DNA of 64,000 nt, taken from contig NZ_QHKZ01000004.1 in NCBI RefSeq assembly GCF_003194585.1, positions 124,001-188,000 of the forward strand, given 5' to 3'. The notes under the pieces were generated by a model that worked only from the letters and a program-made list of their open reading frames with translations, had not been told where the DNA came from and did no database searches. The first letter of the stretch is position 1, and the number at the start of each line of letters is the position of its first letter. The translations under genes were made by a program, and so were the position numbers. The stretch comes from Nocardioides daejeonensis (lineage in GTDB: Bacteria > Actinomycetota > Actinomycetes > Propionibacteriales > Nocardioidaceae). Below, piece after piece: positions 1 through 8,504 of the stretch.

Positions 1-393
1 CAGGATCAGGTCCGGCTCGGCGTTGGCGATCACGTCGAAGTTCGGCTGGGCGACGCCGCCCAGGATCGGGATGTCGCCGGCCAGGTCGGCCAGGTAGTTC
101 GGGACTCCCCGCTGGCCGCGGCCGCTGATCGTGCCGACCGGTGTCACGCCGAGGGCGAGCGCCCCGTCGAGGGTCGGCTCGCTCAGCGCGACCACCCGCT
201 CGGGGTGTACCGGCACCTCGACCTCCGTGCCCTCGACATCGACGACGGTGCGGGTTGCGCCCTCCGGCTTCGCCTCGGAGCCCGAGGCACTGCAGGCGCT
301 CAGCCCGAGGGCGAGACAGGCGATCGCCACGAGGGCAGCCAGCGGCCGCGCTGCGCGGTGCCGACGGCGGGGGAAGGGGGCGTCGAGAGGCAC
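1..393 (-). CDS. Iron-siderophore ABC transporter substrate-binding lipoprotein (5' part, cut by window edge)
   Basis: The first 131 codons are present and the rest lies off the left edge. From a GTG start the protein has an Arg-rich N-terminus, a hydrophobic stretch and a lipobox ending LSAC (Cys near residue 33), so it should be exported and lipidated. After that come VVDVEGTEVEVPVHPERVV, a region near ALALGVTPVG, and FDVIANAEPDLIL, which is the usual opening of FepB/FecB-type (periplasmic binding protein 2) siderophore receptors. An IdeR-type box lies 25 bp upstream. With the catecholate siderophore operon on the same strand nearby, uptake of that ferric siderophore is the natural inference, but specificity cannot be read from this part. 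Confidence 0.85.
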   Translation of the reverse strand, partial: MPLDAPFPRRRHRAARPLAALVAIACLALGLSACSASGSEAKPEGATRTVVDVEGTEVEVPVHPERVVALSEPTLDGALALGVTPVGTISGRGQRGVPNYLADLAGDIPILGGVAQPNFDVIANAEPDLIL

Positions 394-417
394 GATGGGT
401 CCACCAGGGTGAGGCGA

Positions 418-436
418 TTAGGTAAGCCGAGCCTAA
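418..436 (-). promoter_or_regulatory. IdeR/DmdR iron box
   Basis: TTAGGTAAGCCGAGCCTAA differs at only three of 19 positions from the actinobacterial IdeR/DtxR consensus TTAGGTTAGGCTAACCTAA. It lies just upstream of the GTG of the siderophore-binding lipoprotein, so that gene is probably repressed by Fe-loaded IdeR. Confidence 0.88.
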
Positions 437-486
437 CATCCATCAGATGAAGTCCGGTCACGCCGGTCGCTCCCCGGTCGTCGGCC

Positions 487-1149
487 TCAGTCCTCCCGGA
501 TGCGCAGGTCGTGGCAGGCGTGGCTGGCGGCGATCGCGCCGGCGGCTGTGACGTTCCCGGTCTCCAGGGCGGCCAGCAACGCGGCGTGCTCGCCTCGCCG
601 GGCGTCGTCGTCCTGCCGGTTGTCGAGTGCGCCTCGCCGGATGCCCTCCCGCAGCGCCGCCATCAGCCCCGCGTAGAGCTCGGCGAGCAGGGCGTTGCCG
701 GCCAGGTCGACCAGCATCGCGTGGAACTGGCCGGGGGTACGGCCGCGCTCGGCGCCGGTGTCGCCGGACAGGTCCGCGTCGTGCGCGGCCCGGAGTCGGG
801 CCAGCCCCTCGGGGGTGTGCCGGGCGGCAGCCAGTTCGGCTGCTTGGACCTCCAGTGCCTTGCGCACGTCGAGGATGTCCGCCCAGGAGTGGGTGGAGGC
901 GAAGTCGGAGAGGACGCCGCGGACCGGGTTGAGCGATCGGACGAACGTGCCGCGACCGGGAGCCGGCTCGAGCATGCCGAGGTGGGCCAGGCTGCGCACC
1001 GCTTCTCGGACGGTGCTGCGGCCCACGCCGAGCTCGCTCGCCAGCTCCGCCTCGGTGGGGATGCGGCCGTTGATCGGCCACCGCCCGGAGGTGATGTCGG
1101 CCTGAAGGCGGCGCACGGTCTCTCTCGCCCGCTCGGTGCCCATCGCCAC
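487..1149 (-). CDS. GntR-family transcriptional regulator (FadR/FCD subfamily)
   Basis: A 220-residue regulator. The N-terminal winged helix (about residues 8-75) includes ASELGVGRSTVREAVRSL, the GntR recognition helix. The C-terminal 130 residues are helical and match the FCD ligand domain pattern (DILDVRKALEVQAAELAA, FHAMLVDLAGN). FCD regulators bind organic acids and usually repress a neighbouring catabolic or transport gene. Here it stands between the siderophore-binding lipoprotein and the end of the siderophore operon, with its own upstream gap of about 160 bp, so its target cannot be inferred. It ends 50 bp from the IdeR box at 418-436. Confidence 0.9.
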   Translation of the reverse strand: MAMGTERARETVRRLQADITSGRWPINGRIPTEAELASELGVGRSTVREAVRSLAHLGMLEPAPGRGTFVRSLNPVRGVLSDFASTHSWADILDVRKALEVQAAELAAARHTPEGLARLRAAHDADLSGDTGAERGRTPGQFHAMLVDLAGNALLAELYAGLMAALREGIRRGALDNRQDDDARRGEHAALLAALETGNVTAAGAIAASHACHDLRIRED

Positions 1150-1307
1150 GCGTTGCTCTCCTCTGCTGGATCGACGGCTCTTCTGATCAGTTGACCGATG
1201 GCATCATGAGGTCGATGCCGCCGATCAGTCTCGCAGGCTCGTCCACCCCTCGTTGCGACTCGACCCGCCGCCGGCCTCCGAGCTCCTGGGGAAGGCCCTA
1301 GGCCGTC

Positions 1308-1895
1308 CTAGCTGACCAGCCAGCTGCCGACGTGCAGCTCGTCGGCGGAGCCACCGGTCCACTGCCGGGCAGCGGGAGACGCTGGCCAGTCGGCGGCGTC
1401 GGCCAACGTGCCGAGGCCCGCTTTCACCATCGCCTCCTTCGCCGTCCACAGCCGGGAGAAGGCGATATGAGGCTTTGTAGCTTTGTCGACATAGAGACGT
1501 TCTGCTGCGGTCAACACCTGCCGGCGTACCGCGTCGGTGACGGGGCGGACCCGCTCCACGTCGATGCCGCAGGGCCGGGGCGCCGCGATCGCGGCGACCC
1601 GGGCGCGGGTGTGGCTGAGGCTGACGAAGAGCCTCGGCAGGCCCGGCAGGTAGGGGCGGCCGTGACCGGCGCCTCCGCAGGTGGTGCAGGCCTGGGCGAG
1701 GGTGAGCTCGTCGGCCGTCCGGCCGGCGAGGGTGGCGGCCACCCGGCGTACCAACAGGTGGGCGGCGAGGTGGGCGGCACGATCCTCCGGGTGCCGCAGC
1801 CGAGCGTTGCGCGTCAGTTCGAGCTCGGTCAGCCGACCGCCCGAGTCGGCGAGCACGTCGCCCACCCGCGCGAACCTGACCTCTACCCGCTCCAT
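1308..1895 (-). CDS. 4'-phosphopantetheinyl transferase (Sfp/EntD type)
   Basis: A 195-residue enzyme that transfers the phosphopantetheine arm of CoA to carrier-protein serines. The two family signatures are present: GIDVERV (Mg-binding GxDxE) and FSRLWTAKEAMVKA (WxxKEA). The ATG at 1895 overlaps the last 13 bases of the NRPS gene, so it is the last gene of the operon and probably translationally coupled. Its expected substrates are the aryl carrier domain of EntB and the peptidyl carrier domain of EntF encoded upstream. Domain length is short but within the range of actinobacterial Sfp-like proteins. Confidence 0.92.
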   Translation of the reverse strand: MERVEVRFARVGDVLADSGGRLTELELTRNARLRHPEDRAAHLAAHLLVRRVAATLAGRTADELTLAQACTTCGGAGHGRPYLPGLPRLFVSLSHTRARVAAIAAPRPCGIDVERVRPVTDAVRRQVLTAAERLYVDKATKPHIAFSRLWTAKEAMVKAGLGTLADAADWPASPAARQWTGGSADELHVGSWLVS

Positions 1896-4800
1896 CCGTC
1901 CCTCTCGCTCTTGTGGGTGGGCTCCTGCGGCGCCGCCGCAAGCAGCCCGGTGATCAGAGCGCCGATGCGGTCGACAGCAGGCCGGCGTACCAGCTCGCCA
2001 TGGGTGACGTCGATCTCGTGCACGACGAGCTCCCCGTCGACATGCTCCTTCCATCCTTGCGGACGCAGCCAGCTCTCCGGGCGCGGGGCCGTCGCCACCA
2101 CCAGGTGTAGATCGCCCGGCAGCGGACGGTGCTCGGAGTCACGAACCACTGCCGCGGAGCCGACCACCGAGGCGATGCAGCCGGCCAGCACGGCCTCCGG
2201 CAGTGCGGCGACCGCTGACCCGCCCTCGCGCAGCAGCCTCGCCACCAGCTCCCGAGTCACGGGTACGCCGTCGGGCAGCAACGGCTCCACCCCACCCATC
2301 CGGAGCACGCCTCGGAGCGCCTCCGCCTCGTCGGGCGCGCCGAGGTGCGCCCACTGGTCGGAGGGATAGGCGTCGAGGGCGAGCACCAGGTCGACCTGCT
2401 GGCCCTCCGCGCGCGCCAGCGCGCCGACCGCCTGGGCGGCCATCCCGCCCAGCGACCAACCGGCGACCCGGAAGGCACCCAGGCCGACGAGCGAGCGGAT
2501 CGTCTCCAGCTGACGGCGGGCGAGTGCGTCGAGGTCTGCGGGCAGCTCCGGTGTTCCCGCGCCGATCCCCGGAGCCTGGAGCGCGATGACCGGCAGGTCG
2601 GCGGGGAGCGCTCGCAGCAGCCCGGTCCAGCACCAACCGAGCCCACCCGCAGGAGGCAGCAGGACCAGCGGGGCGCGCTCCGGGTCGCCGCGGCGCAGGG
2701 TGAGCACCGGCTCCAGCCCGGTGCGTCCGGACCCGCCGGACGCGACCAGCGTCGCCAACTCGGCGACGGTCGGGTGCTCGAAGACATCGGCCAGGGTGAC
2801 CGAGACCCCGAAGTCGTCGTCGATGCCGGCAAGCAGGCGGAGTGCGGAGAGCGAGTCACCACCCAGGTCGAAGAAGTCGGCGTCTCGCGGCGCCTGCTCG
2901 ATGCCGAGCAGCCCGGCGACCAGGTCGGCGACCTGCTGCTCCAGCAACGAGACCGGCGCGTGCTCCTCGGTCACGGCGATCCGTGGCGGGTGCTCACGGA
3001 GCAGTCGCCGGCGGTCCGCCTTGCCAGTGCTACCGACGGGGATCTGCGGCACCGTCACCCAGGCGCTCGGCACCCAGCCCGCCGGCAGGTGCCGAGTCGC
3101 CCGCTCGCGGAGGGCGGCTTCGCACGCCGTCCGGGGCGGTCCCGATCCCCGATGACCGTCCGCCGGGTCGGCCGCGGCGTACCAGAGCACCAGGCGCCCC
3201 TCGTGCACGCCGACCGCAACCCCGACCACCCCGTCGACGCCGGCCAGGACCTGCTCGATCTCCCCGAGCTCCACCCGCTGCCCACGGATCTTCACCTGGT
3301 CGTCGAGCCGCCCCAGGTAGCGGAGGGCACCGTCGGGGCGCCAGGCGACCAGGTCGCCGGTGCGATAGAGCCGGCCGCCGATGCCGGGCACCTCGCGGAA
3401 CCGCTCGGCGGTCAGCTCCGGCTGCCCGATGTAGCCGTCGGCAAGCTGTACGCCGCCCAGCCACAGCTCGCCCGGCACACCGATCGGCTGGACAGAGCCG
3501 TCGGGTGCCAGCACATGACAGGTGGTGTTGGTCAGCGGTCGGCCGATCGGAACCGGGCCCTCGTCGTGCGGATCGCACTCCCAGACGGTGACGTCGACGG
3601 CGGCCTCGGTCGGGCCGTAGAGATTGGTCGGCGCGACACCGAAGGCCGCTGTGCACCCGGAGACGAGGTCGGTGGTGAGCGCCTCACCACTGCAGACCAC
3701 CGCACGCACCCGCGCGGAGCCCACCCGCGCCGTACCGGATCGATCCGCGAGGAAGGCGCGCAGCATCGAGGGCACGAAGTGCAGCACGGCCACCTCCTGC
3801 TCGACGATCACGGATGCGAGCGCCCGCGGGTCGCGGTGTGCACCAGGGTCGGCGACCACGACGCACGCCCCCACCTGATGGGCCCAGAAGAGCTCCCACA
3901 CCGAGACGTCGAACGAGATCGGCGTCTTGTGCAGCACCCGCTCGCCGGGACGCAGCGCGAAGTGCGCCTGCATCCAGTCGAGCCGGTTGTCGATCGCGGC
4001 GTGCCCCACCAGGACGCCCTTCGGCCGCCCGGTCGAGCCGGAGGTGAAGAGCAGGTACGCCGGCGCCGCCGGGTCGTCGAACGGCGTCAGGTCGGTCGCA
4101 GGCGGAGTCTGCGCGCAGGACGCGGGCGTGATGGTGACCGGCTCCGGGCCCGGCTGCTCGGCGATGACAACCGTGCAACCGGCGTCCTCCAGCATGTCGA
4201 GCAGCCGTGCCTGCGGTAGGTCGGGATCGAGCGGCAGGTAGACGGCGCCGATCAGCTCGATGCCCTGGATCGACTCGAAGAGCGCGCAGGAACGCTCCAG
4301 CCGCACCCCCACCACCTCACCCGGCCGGACCCCCTGCGCCCGCAGCGCGGCGGCGACCCGGCGGGAGGCCTGGTCCAGCTCCGCATAGGTACGTCGCTGC
4401 GCACCATGCAGCAGCGCGAGCGCGTCCGGGGTCCGTGCGACCTGGGTGGCGAACCGCTCGGCGAGGGTCCGCGGGCGCCGCGGCGAGGCGGTGTCGTTGA
4501 AGGCGTCGATGCGGCGGCGCTCCGCGTCGGTCGTCAGGGGCAGTGTCTCGATCATGGCTGCGCCGGGCGCGTCCGCGAACGTGCCCAGCCAGGTCAGGAG
4601 CCGATCCAGGTGGAGATCGAGCTCGTCGGCCGAGTAGAGGCGCGGGTTCGCGTCCAGCTCCAGCCGCACGGTGCGCCCGCGCCCCGGGGTGCCGCGCAGG
4701 CAGACAGTCATGTCCTCGACCGGGCCGGCGGTCAGGTTGCGCACCACGCCGCGGGTCTCGGCGCGGGGCGCCTCCGCATCGAGCGAGCCGGGCGTGGAAG

Positions 4801-5893
4801 GCGTGGCCAGCGCGATCTCGAGGTCGAAGGGGATCAGGTTCAGCTGGGCTCCGAAGAGCTGGGCCCCGACCAGCTGAGCGCCGGCCGATCCGGCTCCGAG
4901 GCGACGCAGTCGTCGGCCCAGCTCCTCTTGCCGGAGCTGGGGATGCTCGCGCACGGCGCGTTGGTCGGCCGCGGCCGCCGCAAGCGCCTCGGTGACACTT
5001 CCCGCGGCGGGCACGGTCACCGGCAACACGTTCATCGCCGTACACACGGTGCTCGCCGAGGCGAGTCGGCCGCGGCCGGGCACCGCACGGTTCATCAGCG
5101 GCAGGCCTACGCGGGTCGAGGTGCGTCCGGCGACCCGAGCGAGATAGCTGCCGACCGCCGCGGTGACCAGGTCGGTCCAGCCGTAGCCGCAGCGGCGTGC
5201 GCCGGCGATGATCCGATCCTGCAGCTCCGGCGAGACGTCGAGCTGGCGCCGCAGCGCAGCCGGAGCGGGGTCTGCGGTGCGTCCGGCGATCGCGACCACG
5301 TCGTTCATCGCGGCCAGGCGTGGCTCCCAGAAGGTATCGGCCTCCGGGTCCGGCGCGGCGGCGTCCTCGGCAACCACCTCGGCCAGGGTGGGAGCACACC
5401 GGACGGAGGGGTCGGCGTACGCCTCCGCGATCCGCCGGAGCAGCTGCTGGGCGCCGTACCCGTCCAGCAGGACGTGGTGCGCGGCGTGGTACCACCAGCA
5501 GCGGCCGTCGGGGAGCGTGAGCAGCGCGGCACGCAGCGGGGGCGGCGCGCCAGGGGTGAGAGCGAACGGCCGCGCCAGGTCGGCCCGCAGCCACGCCTCG
5601 GCCTCGGCTACGTTCGCGACCGGCACCACCGGCAAGGTCACGACCGGGTCGCCCACCCGCTGCCGCGGTCCGTCGGCAGTGACGGCGAAGGTGACGCGCA
5701 GCTGCTCGAACTCCCGGTACGCCGCCAGGTGCGCCGCATAGAGCCGCTCCGGATCGATCGGCCCGCCCAGCTCGACCACCTCGGCGGTGGTGTGGCAGGG
5801 GTTGTCGGGGTCCAGGGTGTGCGCGAACCAGAGCCCGAGCTGGGCGGAGGTCAGCGGCAGCCAGTCACCGGCTCCCGCCACGGCCGAGCTCAC
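1883..5893 (-). CDS. entF: Single-module NRPS, C-A-T-TE (EntF-like, serine predicted)
   Basis: A 1336-residue nonribosomal peptide synthetase. In order: condensation domain with HHVLLDG (139-145), adenylation domain with FTSGSTGRPKGV, carrier domain with LGGDSLSAL (Ser1014 for phosphopantetheine) and thioesterase with GWSLGG (Ser1147) plus a late His (about 1298). Aligning FDVSVWELF, LHFVPSML, VVCSGEAL and LYGPTEAAVDV on EntF gives a specificity code close to D-V-W-H-V-S-L-V-D, one change from the known serine code. A single Ser module with a TE suggests iterative assembly and release of a DHB-Ser oligomer, as for enterobactin. GTG start overlaps the entB stop (GTGA). Confidence 0.93.
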   Translation of the reverse strand: MSSAVAGAGDWLPLTSAQLGLWFAHTLDPDNPCHTTAEVVELGGPIDPERLYAAHLAAYREFEQLRVTFAVTADGPRQRVGDPVVTLPVVPVANVAEAEAWLRADLARPFALTPGAPPPLRAALLTLPDGRCWWYHAAHHVLLDGYGAQQLLRRIAEAYADPSVRCAPTLAEVVAEDAAAPDPEADTFWEPRLAAMNDVVAIAGRTADPAPAALRRQLDVSPELQDRIIAGARRCGYGWTDLVTAAVGSYLARVAGRTSTRVGLPLMNRAVPGRGRLASASTVCTAMNVLPVTVPAAGSVTEALAAAAADQRAVREHPQLRQEELGRRLRRLGAGSAGAQLVGAQLFGAQLNLIPFDLEIALATPSTPGSLDAEAPRAETRGVVRNLTAGPVEDMTVCLRGTPGRGRTVRLELDANPRLYSADELDLHLDRLLTWLGTFADAPGAAMIETLPLTTDAERRRIDAFNDTASPRRPRTLAERFATQVARTPDALALLHGAQRRTYAELDQASRRVAAALRAQGVRPGEVVGVRLERSCALFESIQGIELIGAVYLPLDPDLPQARLLDMLEDAGCTVVIAEQPGPEPVTITPASCAQTPPATDLTPFDDPAAPAYLLFTSGSTGRPKGVLVGHAAIDNRLDWMQAHFALRPGERVLHKTPISFDVSVWELFWAHQVGACVVVADPGAHRDPRALASVIVEQEVAVLHFVPSMLRAFLADRSGTARVGSARVRAVVCSGEALTTDLVSGCTAAFGVAPTNLYGPTEAAVDVTVWECDPHDEGPVPIGRPLTNTTCHVLAPDGSVQPIGVPGELWLGGVQLADGYIGQPELTAERFREVPGIGGRLYRTGDLVAWRPDGALRYLGRLDDQVKIRGQRVELGEIEQVLAGVDGVVGVAVGVHEGRLVLWYAAADPADGHRGSGPPRTACEAALRERATRHLPAGWVPSAWVTVPQIPVGSTGKADRRRLLREHPPRIAVTEEHAPVSLLEQQVADLVAGLLGIEQAPRDADFFDLGGDSLSALRLLAGIDDDFGVSVTLADVFEHPTVAELATLVASGGSGRTGLEPVLTLRRGDPERAPLVLLPPAGGLGWCWTGLLRALPADLPVIALQAPGIGAGTPELPADLDALARRQLETIRSLVGLGAFRVAGWSLGGMAAQAVGALARAEGQQVDLVLALDAYPSDQWAHLGAPDEAEALRGVLRMGGVEPLLPDGVPVTRELVARLLREGGSAVAALPEAVLAGCIASVVGSAAVVRDSEHRPLPGDLHLVVATAPRPESWLRPQGWKEHVDGELVVHEIDVTHGELVRRPAVDRIGALITGLLAAAPQEPTHKSERDGWSG

Positions 5894-6810
5894 GCAGAGA
5901 CACCGACGAGAACCCGGCCCTGCTCACGCAGGTAGCCGAGCGTGGGGCGACGAGTGAACTCGCCGAAGTCCACGTCCGGTCCGTCGTCGGCCAGCAGGTC
6001 GAGCACCTCGAAGGCGCGCAACGAGTCCAGTCCGAGCTCGAAGAGGTCGGTCTCGGGGTCGGCGAACGCCTGGTCGGCGAGCTCCGGACCCAGGTGGGTG
6101 GTCAGCTCCTCACGCAGCAGCGCCTCCCACGCCGGTCGCGCTGCCACCGCGTCGAGCACACCCTGCGCGGTGACCAGGACGCCGCAGCAGCTGGCGATCT
6201 GACGCAGTGCCAGCGCATGCTCCTCGGCGCTGAAGTCGGCCACCGCATCGGCGACCACGAACGGATACACCTCACGCTGGAACGCTTCCATCGCGGTCGC
6301 CGTGATGCCGATATGCGCATAGACCCCGGTGATCACCAGCTGGTCGCGCCCGCGCGCCGCCAGCAGGTGAGCGAACTCATTGCCTGCGAACGCGCTGTAG
6401 CGGTGCTTGGTCAGGACGACGTCGCCCGGCTCGGGCCGGACCGCCTCCAGGATCTCCGTGTGCTCGGGCCGGTCACGCATCCCGGGTCCCCACAGCTCGC
6501 GCTGCAGGCCACGGGCGACCTGGTCCTGATCGCCACACTGCGCGGTGTAGAAGACCGGGATCCCGGCGACCCGCGCTGCTGCGATCACCGCGGCCGTGCG
6601 GCGTACGGCGTCACGCAGCACCGTGCCCTCGCCGTACGGCCGGGCGAAGTAGCGCTGCAGGTCGTGCACCAGGACAGCGGCGCGATCGCGGTCCAGCGTC
6701 CAGGTGGCCCGACTGGCAGGAAGATCCGTATGCGGCGGCACCGGCGGGAGGTAGTCGATGGCCGACGGCAGGCTGCCGGAGGAGTCGGGCGGAGTGGGAA
6801 GCACGGACAT
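5890..6810 (-). CDS. entB: Isochorismatase with C-terminal aryl carrier domain (EntB/DhbB)
   Basis: A 306-residue bifunctional protein. Residues about 30-210 form the isochorismatase hydrolase fold (AVLVHDLQRYF, VLTKHRYSAFAGNEF, GVYAHIGITATAMEAF), which converts isochorismate to 2,3-dihydro-2,3-dihydroxybenzoate and pyruvate. Residues about 225-305 form the aryl carrier domain with ETDLFELGLDSLRAF; its Ser takes phosphopantetheine and carries the DHB group to the condensation domain of EntF. ATG start overlaps the entE stop (ATGA), and the stop overlaps the entF start. Length is slightly above E. coli EntB because of an N-terminal extension. Confidence 0.95.
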   Translation of the reverse strand: MSVLPTPPDSSGSLPSAIDYLPPVPPHTDLPASRATWTLDRDRAAVLVHDLQRYFARPYGEGTVLRDAVRRTAAVIAAARVAGIPVFYTAQCGDQDQVARGLQRELWGPGMRDRPEHTEILEAVRPEPGDVVLTKHRYSAFAGNEFAHLLAARGRDQLVITGVYAHIGITATAMEAFQREVYPFVVADAVADFSAEEHALALRQIASCCGVLVTAQGVLDAVAARPAWEALLREELTTHLGPELADQAFADPETDLFELGLDSLRAFEVLDLLADDGPDVDFGEFTRRPTLGYLREQGRVLVGVSA

Positions 6811-8504
6811 CAGATCTCCTGGAGATGGGAGGCGAGAAGTTGGCGGAGCTCGCGGCGGCTGTTCTTGCCGACGTGCGTGGTCGGGAAGACATCGAGAAGG
6901 CGTACGTCGTCGGGCAGCTTCCAGGTCGCCAGCCCGCTGTCGCGCAGGTGCGCGACGAGCCGCTCGGGCAGCGTGTCGATGGAAGCAGCCTCCGGCTCCG
7001 GACGCACCACGACGCAGATCCGCTCACCCAGGTAGGGGTCGGGCAGCCCGAGGGCCACGACGTCGAGCACCTCGGGATGCGCCAGCAGCGGCTGCTCCAG
7101 CTCCTCGCAGGCGACCTTCTCCCCGGCCCGGTTGATCTGGTCCTTCGCGCGGCCGGTGACGACCAGGTGCCCCGAAGGGAGTCGTCGCACCAGGTCGCCG
7201 GTGCGATAGAAGCCGTCGGCCGTGAACGAGTCGCGGTCGGCGATCTCGTCGCGGTAGTAGCCGCGGATCGTGTACGGCCCGCGGGTGAGCAGCGCACCCT
7301 CCTCGCCGTCACCGACCTCAGGCTCCGCCGGGTCGGTGGGATGCACGATCCGGATCTCGTCATGGTCGCTGATCGGTCGCCCCTGGCTGGTCAGCGTCAC
7401 GCTCTCCGGGTCGTCGGCGCGGGTGTAGTTCACCAGCCCCTCGGCCATCCCGAAGACCTGCTGCACCCGCACACCGAGTGCCGGCCCGAGCTGGGCGGCC
7501 ACGGTGTCGGCCAGCTTGGCACCGCCCACCTGGAGCACGCGGAGACTGGAGAGATCGGGGCGGCGCCGACGGACCGAGGAGAGCCAGGCCTGGGCCAGCG
7601 GCGGCACCAGGGCTGTCAGGGTGACCCGCTCCTGCTCGATGAGCCGGAAGGCGGTCCGCGGACTCGGGTCCGGCGCGAGCACCACGGTGCCGCCGGCATG
7701 CAGCACGCCGAGGATGCCCGGCGAGCTCATGGCGAAGTTGTGCGCCGCCGGCAGCACGACCAGCATCACGGACTGCTCGTCCAGCTCACAGATCTCCGCC
7801 GAGGCGCGCACCGAGTAGAGATAGTCGGCATGGGTGCGGGGAATCAGCTTGGAGATGCCCGTCGTGCCTCCGGAGAGCTGCAGGAACGCGACCTCCTCGG
7901 CACTCGCCCCCGGGCGGACGGTCACCGGTGCGGTCGTCGCGGCGGGGCGCCCAGCCAGCGCAGGCCCGTCGGTCACTGGATCCTGTACGTCGACGACCGC
8001 AGGAGGCGTGCCACCGCGACGCCGGAGCTCGCCGGTCACCCGCTCGGCCAGGCCCCGGTGGTCGTACCCGGCGGTGTCGCCGCAGAGCACCAGGGCCGCG
8101 GCGTCGCTCAGCAGGCAGAACTGGGTCAGCTCCGCCTCGCGATGACCCGGCTGTGCGAAGACCGGCAGCGCGCCCATCCGGAAGCATCCGGCGACGAAGG
8201 CGACGAACTCGACCACGTTGGGCAGGGTGAGCACCACCCGATCGCCCTCGCGGACTCCCGCGTCGCGCAGCACCCGCGCCGCGTGCGCGGCCCGGGCAGC
8301 GAGCTCACGGTAGGTCCAGCGTTGCTCGTCACCGTGAGCGTCGACGCCGACCACCGCGGTGCGGGAGGCGAACCGATCGGTGCGATCGGCGAGGAAGTCG
8401 GCGAAGGTCTCCTCGTGCCACAGCCCGGCAGCTCGGTAGCGGAGCCGGAACTCGTCAGGCCAGGAGCGCACCGACGCCAACGGGCTCCTCGGTCGCTCGC
8501 TCAC
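6810..8504 (-). CDS. entE: 2,3-dihydroxybenzoate-AMP ligase (EntE/DhbE)
   Basis: A 564-residue stand-alone adenylation enzyme that activates 2,3-dihydroxybenzoate as the AMP ester and loads it on the EntB carrier domain. Visible motifs are LQLSGGTTGISKLIPRTH (P-loop), PAAHNFAMSSPG (the aryl-acid pocket with the Asn typical of DHB/salicylate ligases), GMAEGLVNYTR, FYRTGDLV and a C-terminal VGKNSRREL Lys. The GTG at 8504 is chosen because it overlaps the entC stop as GTGA; upstream sequence in the same frame is an Arg/Gly/Pro-rich shadow of entC and not part of the protein. It sits in the middle of the siderophore operon. Confidence 0.94.
   Translation of the reverse strand: MSERPRSPLASVRSWPDEFRLRYRAAGLWHEETFADFLADRTDRFASRTAVVGVDAHGDEQRWTYRELAARAAHAARVLRDAGVREGDRVVLTLPNVVEFVAFVAGCFRMGALPVFAQPGHREAELTQFCLLSDAAALVLCGDTAGYDHRGLAERVTGELRRRGGTPPAVVDVQDPVTDGPALAGRPAATTAPVTVRPGASAEEVAFLQLSGGTTGISKLIPRTHADYLYSVRASAEICELDEQSVMLVVLPAAHNFAMSSPGILGVLHAGGTVVLAPDPSPRTAFRLIEQERVTLTALVPPLAQAWLSSVRRRRPDLSSLRVLQVGGAKLADTVAAQLGPALGVRVQQVFGMAEGLVNYTRADDPESVTLTSQGRPISDHDEIRIVHPTDPAEPEVGDGEEGALLTRGPYTIRGYYRDEIADRDSFTADGFYRTGDLVRRLPSGHLVVTGRAKDQINRAGEKVACEELEQPLLAHPEVLDVVALGLPDPYLGERICVVVRPEPEAASIDTLPERLVAHLRDSGLATWKLPDDVRLLDVFPTTHVGKNSRRELRQLLASHLQEI

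Noticed and set aside
1150..1307. Possible operator for the FCD-type GntR gene in the gap upstream
   Set aside because: Only partial dyads (GATGGCATC and similar) are present, with no repeat elsewhere, so it is not supported.
2345..4219. Long plus-strand open frame of 624 codons opposite the NRPS
   Set aside because: Its product has no domain pattern and is rich in Arg/Gly/Asp. It is a third-position GC shadow of entF. The same holds for 4406-5935, 6825-9296 and 16411-18030.
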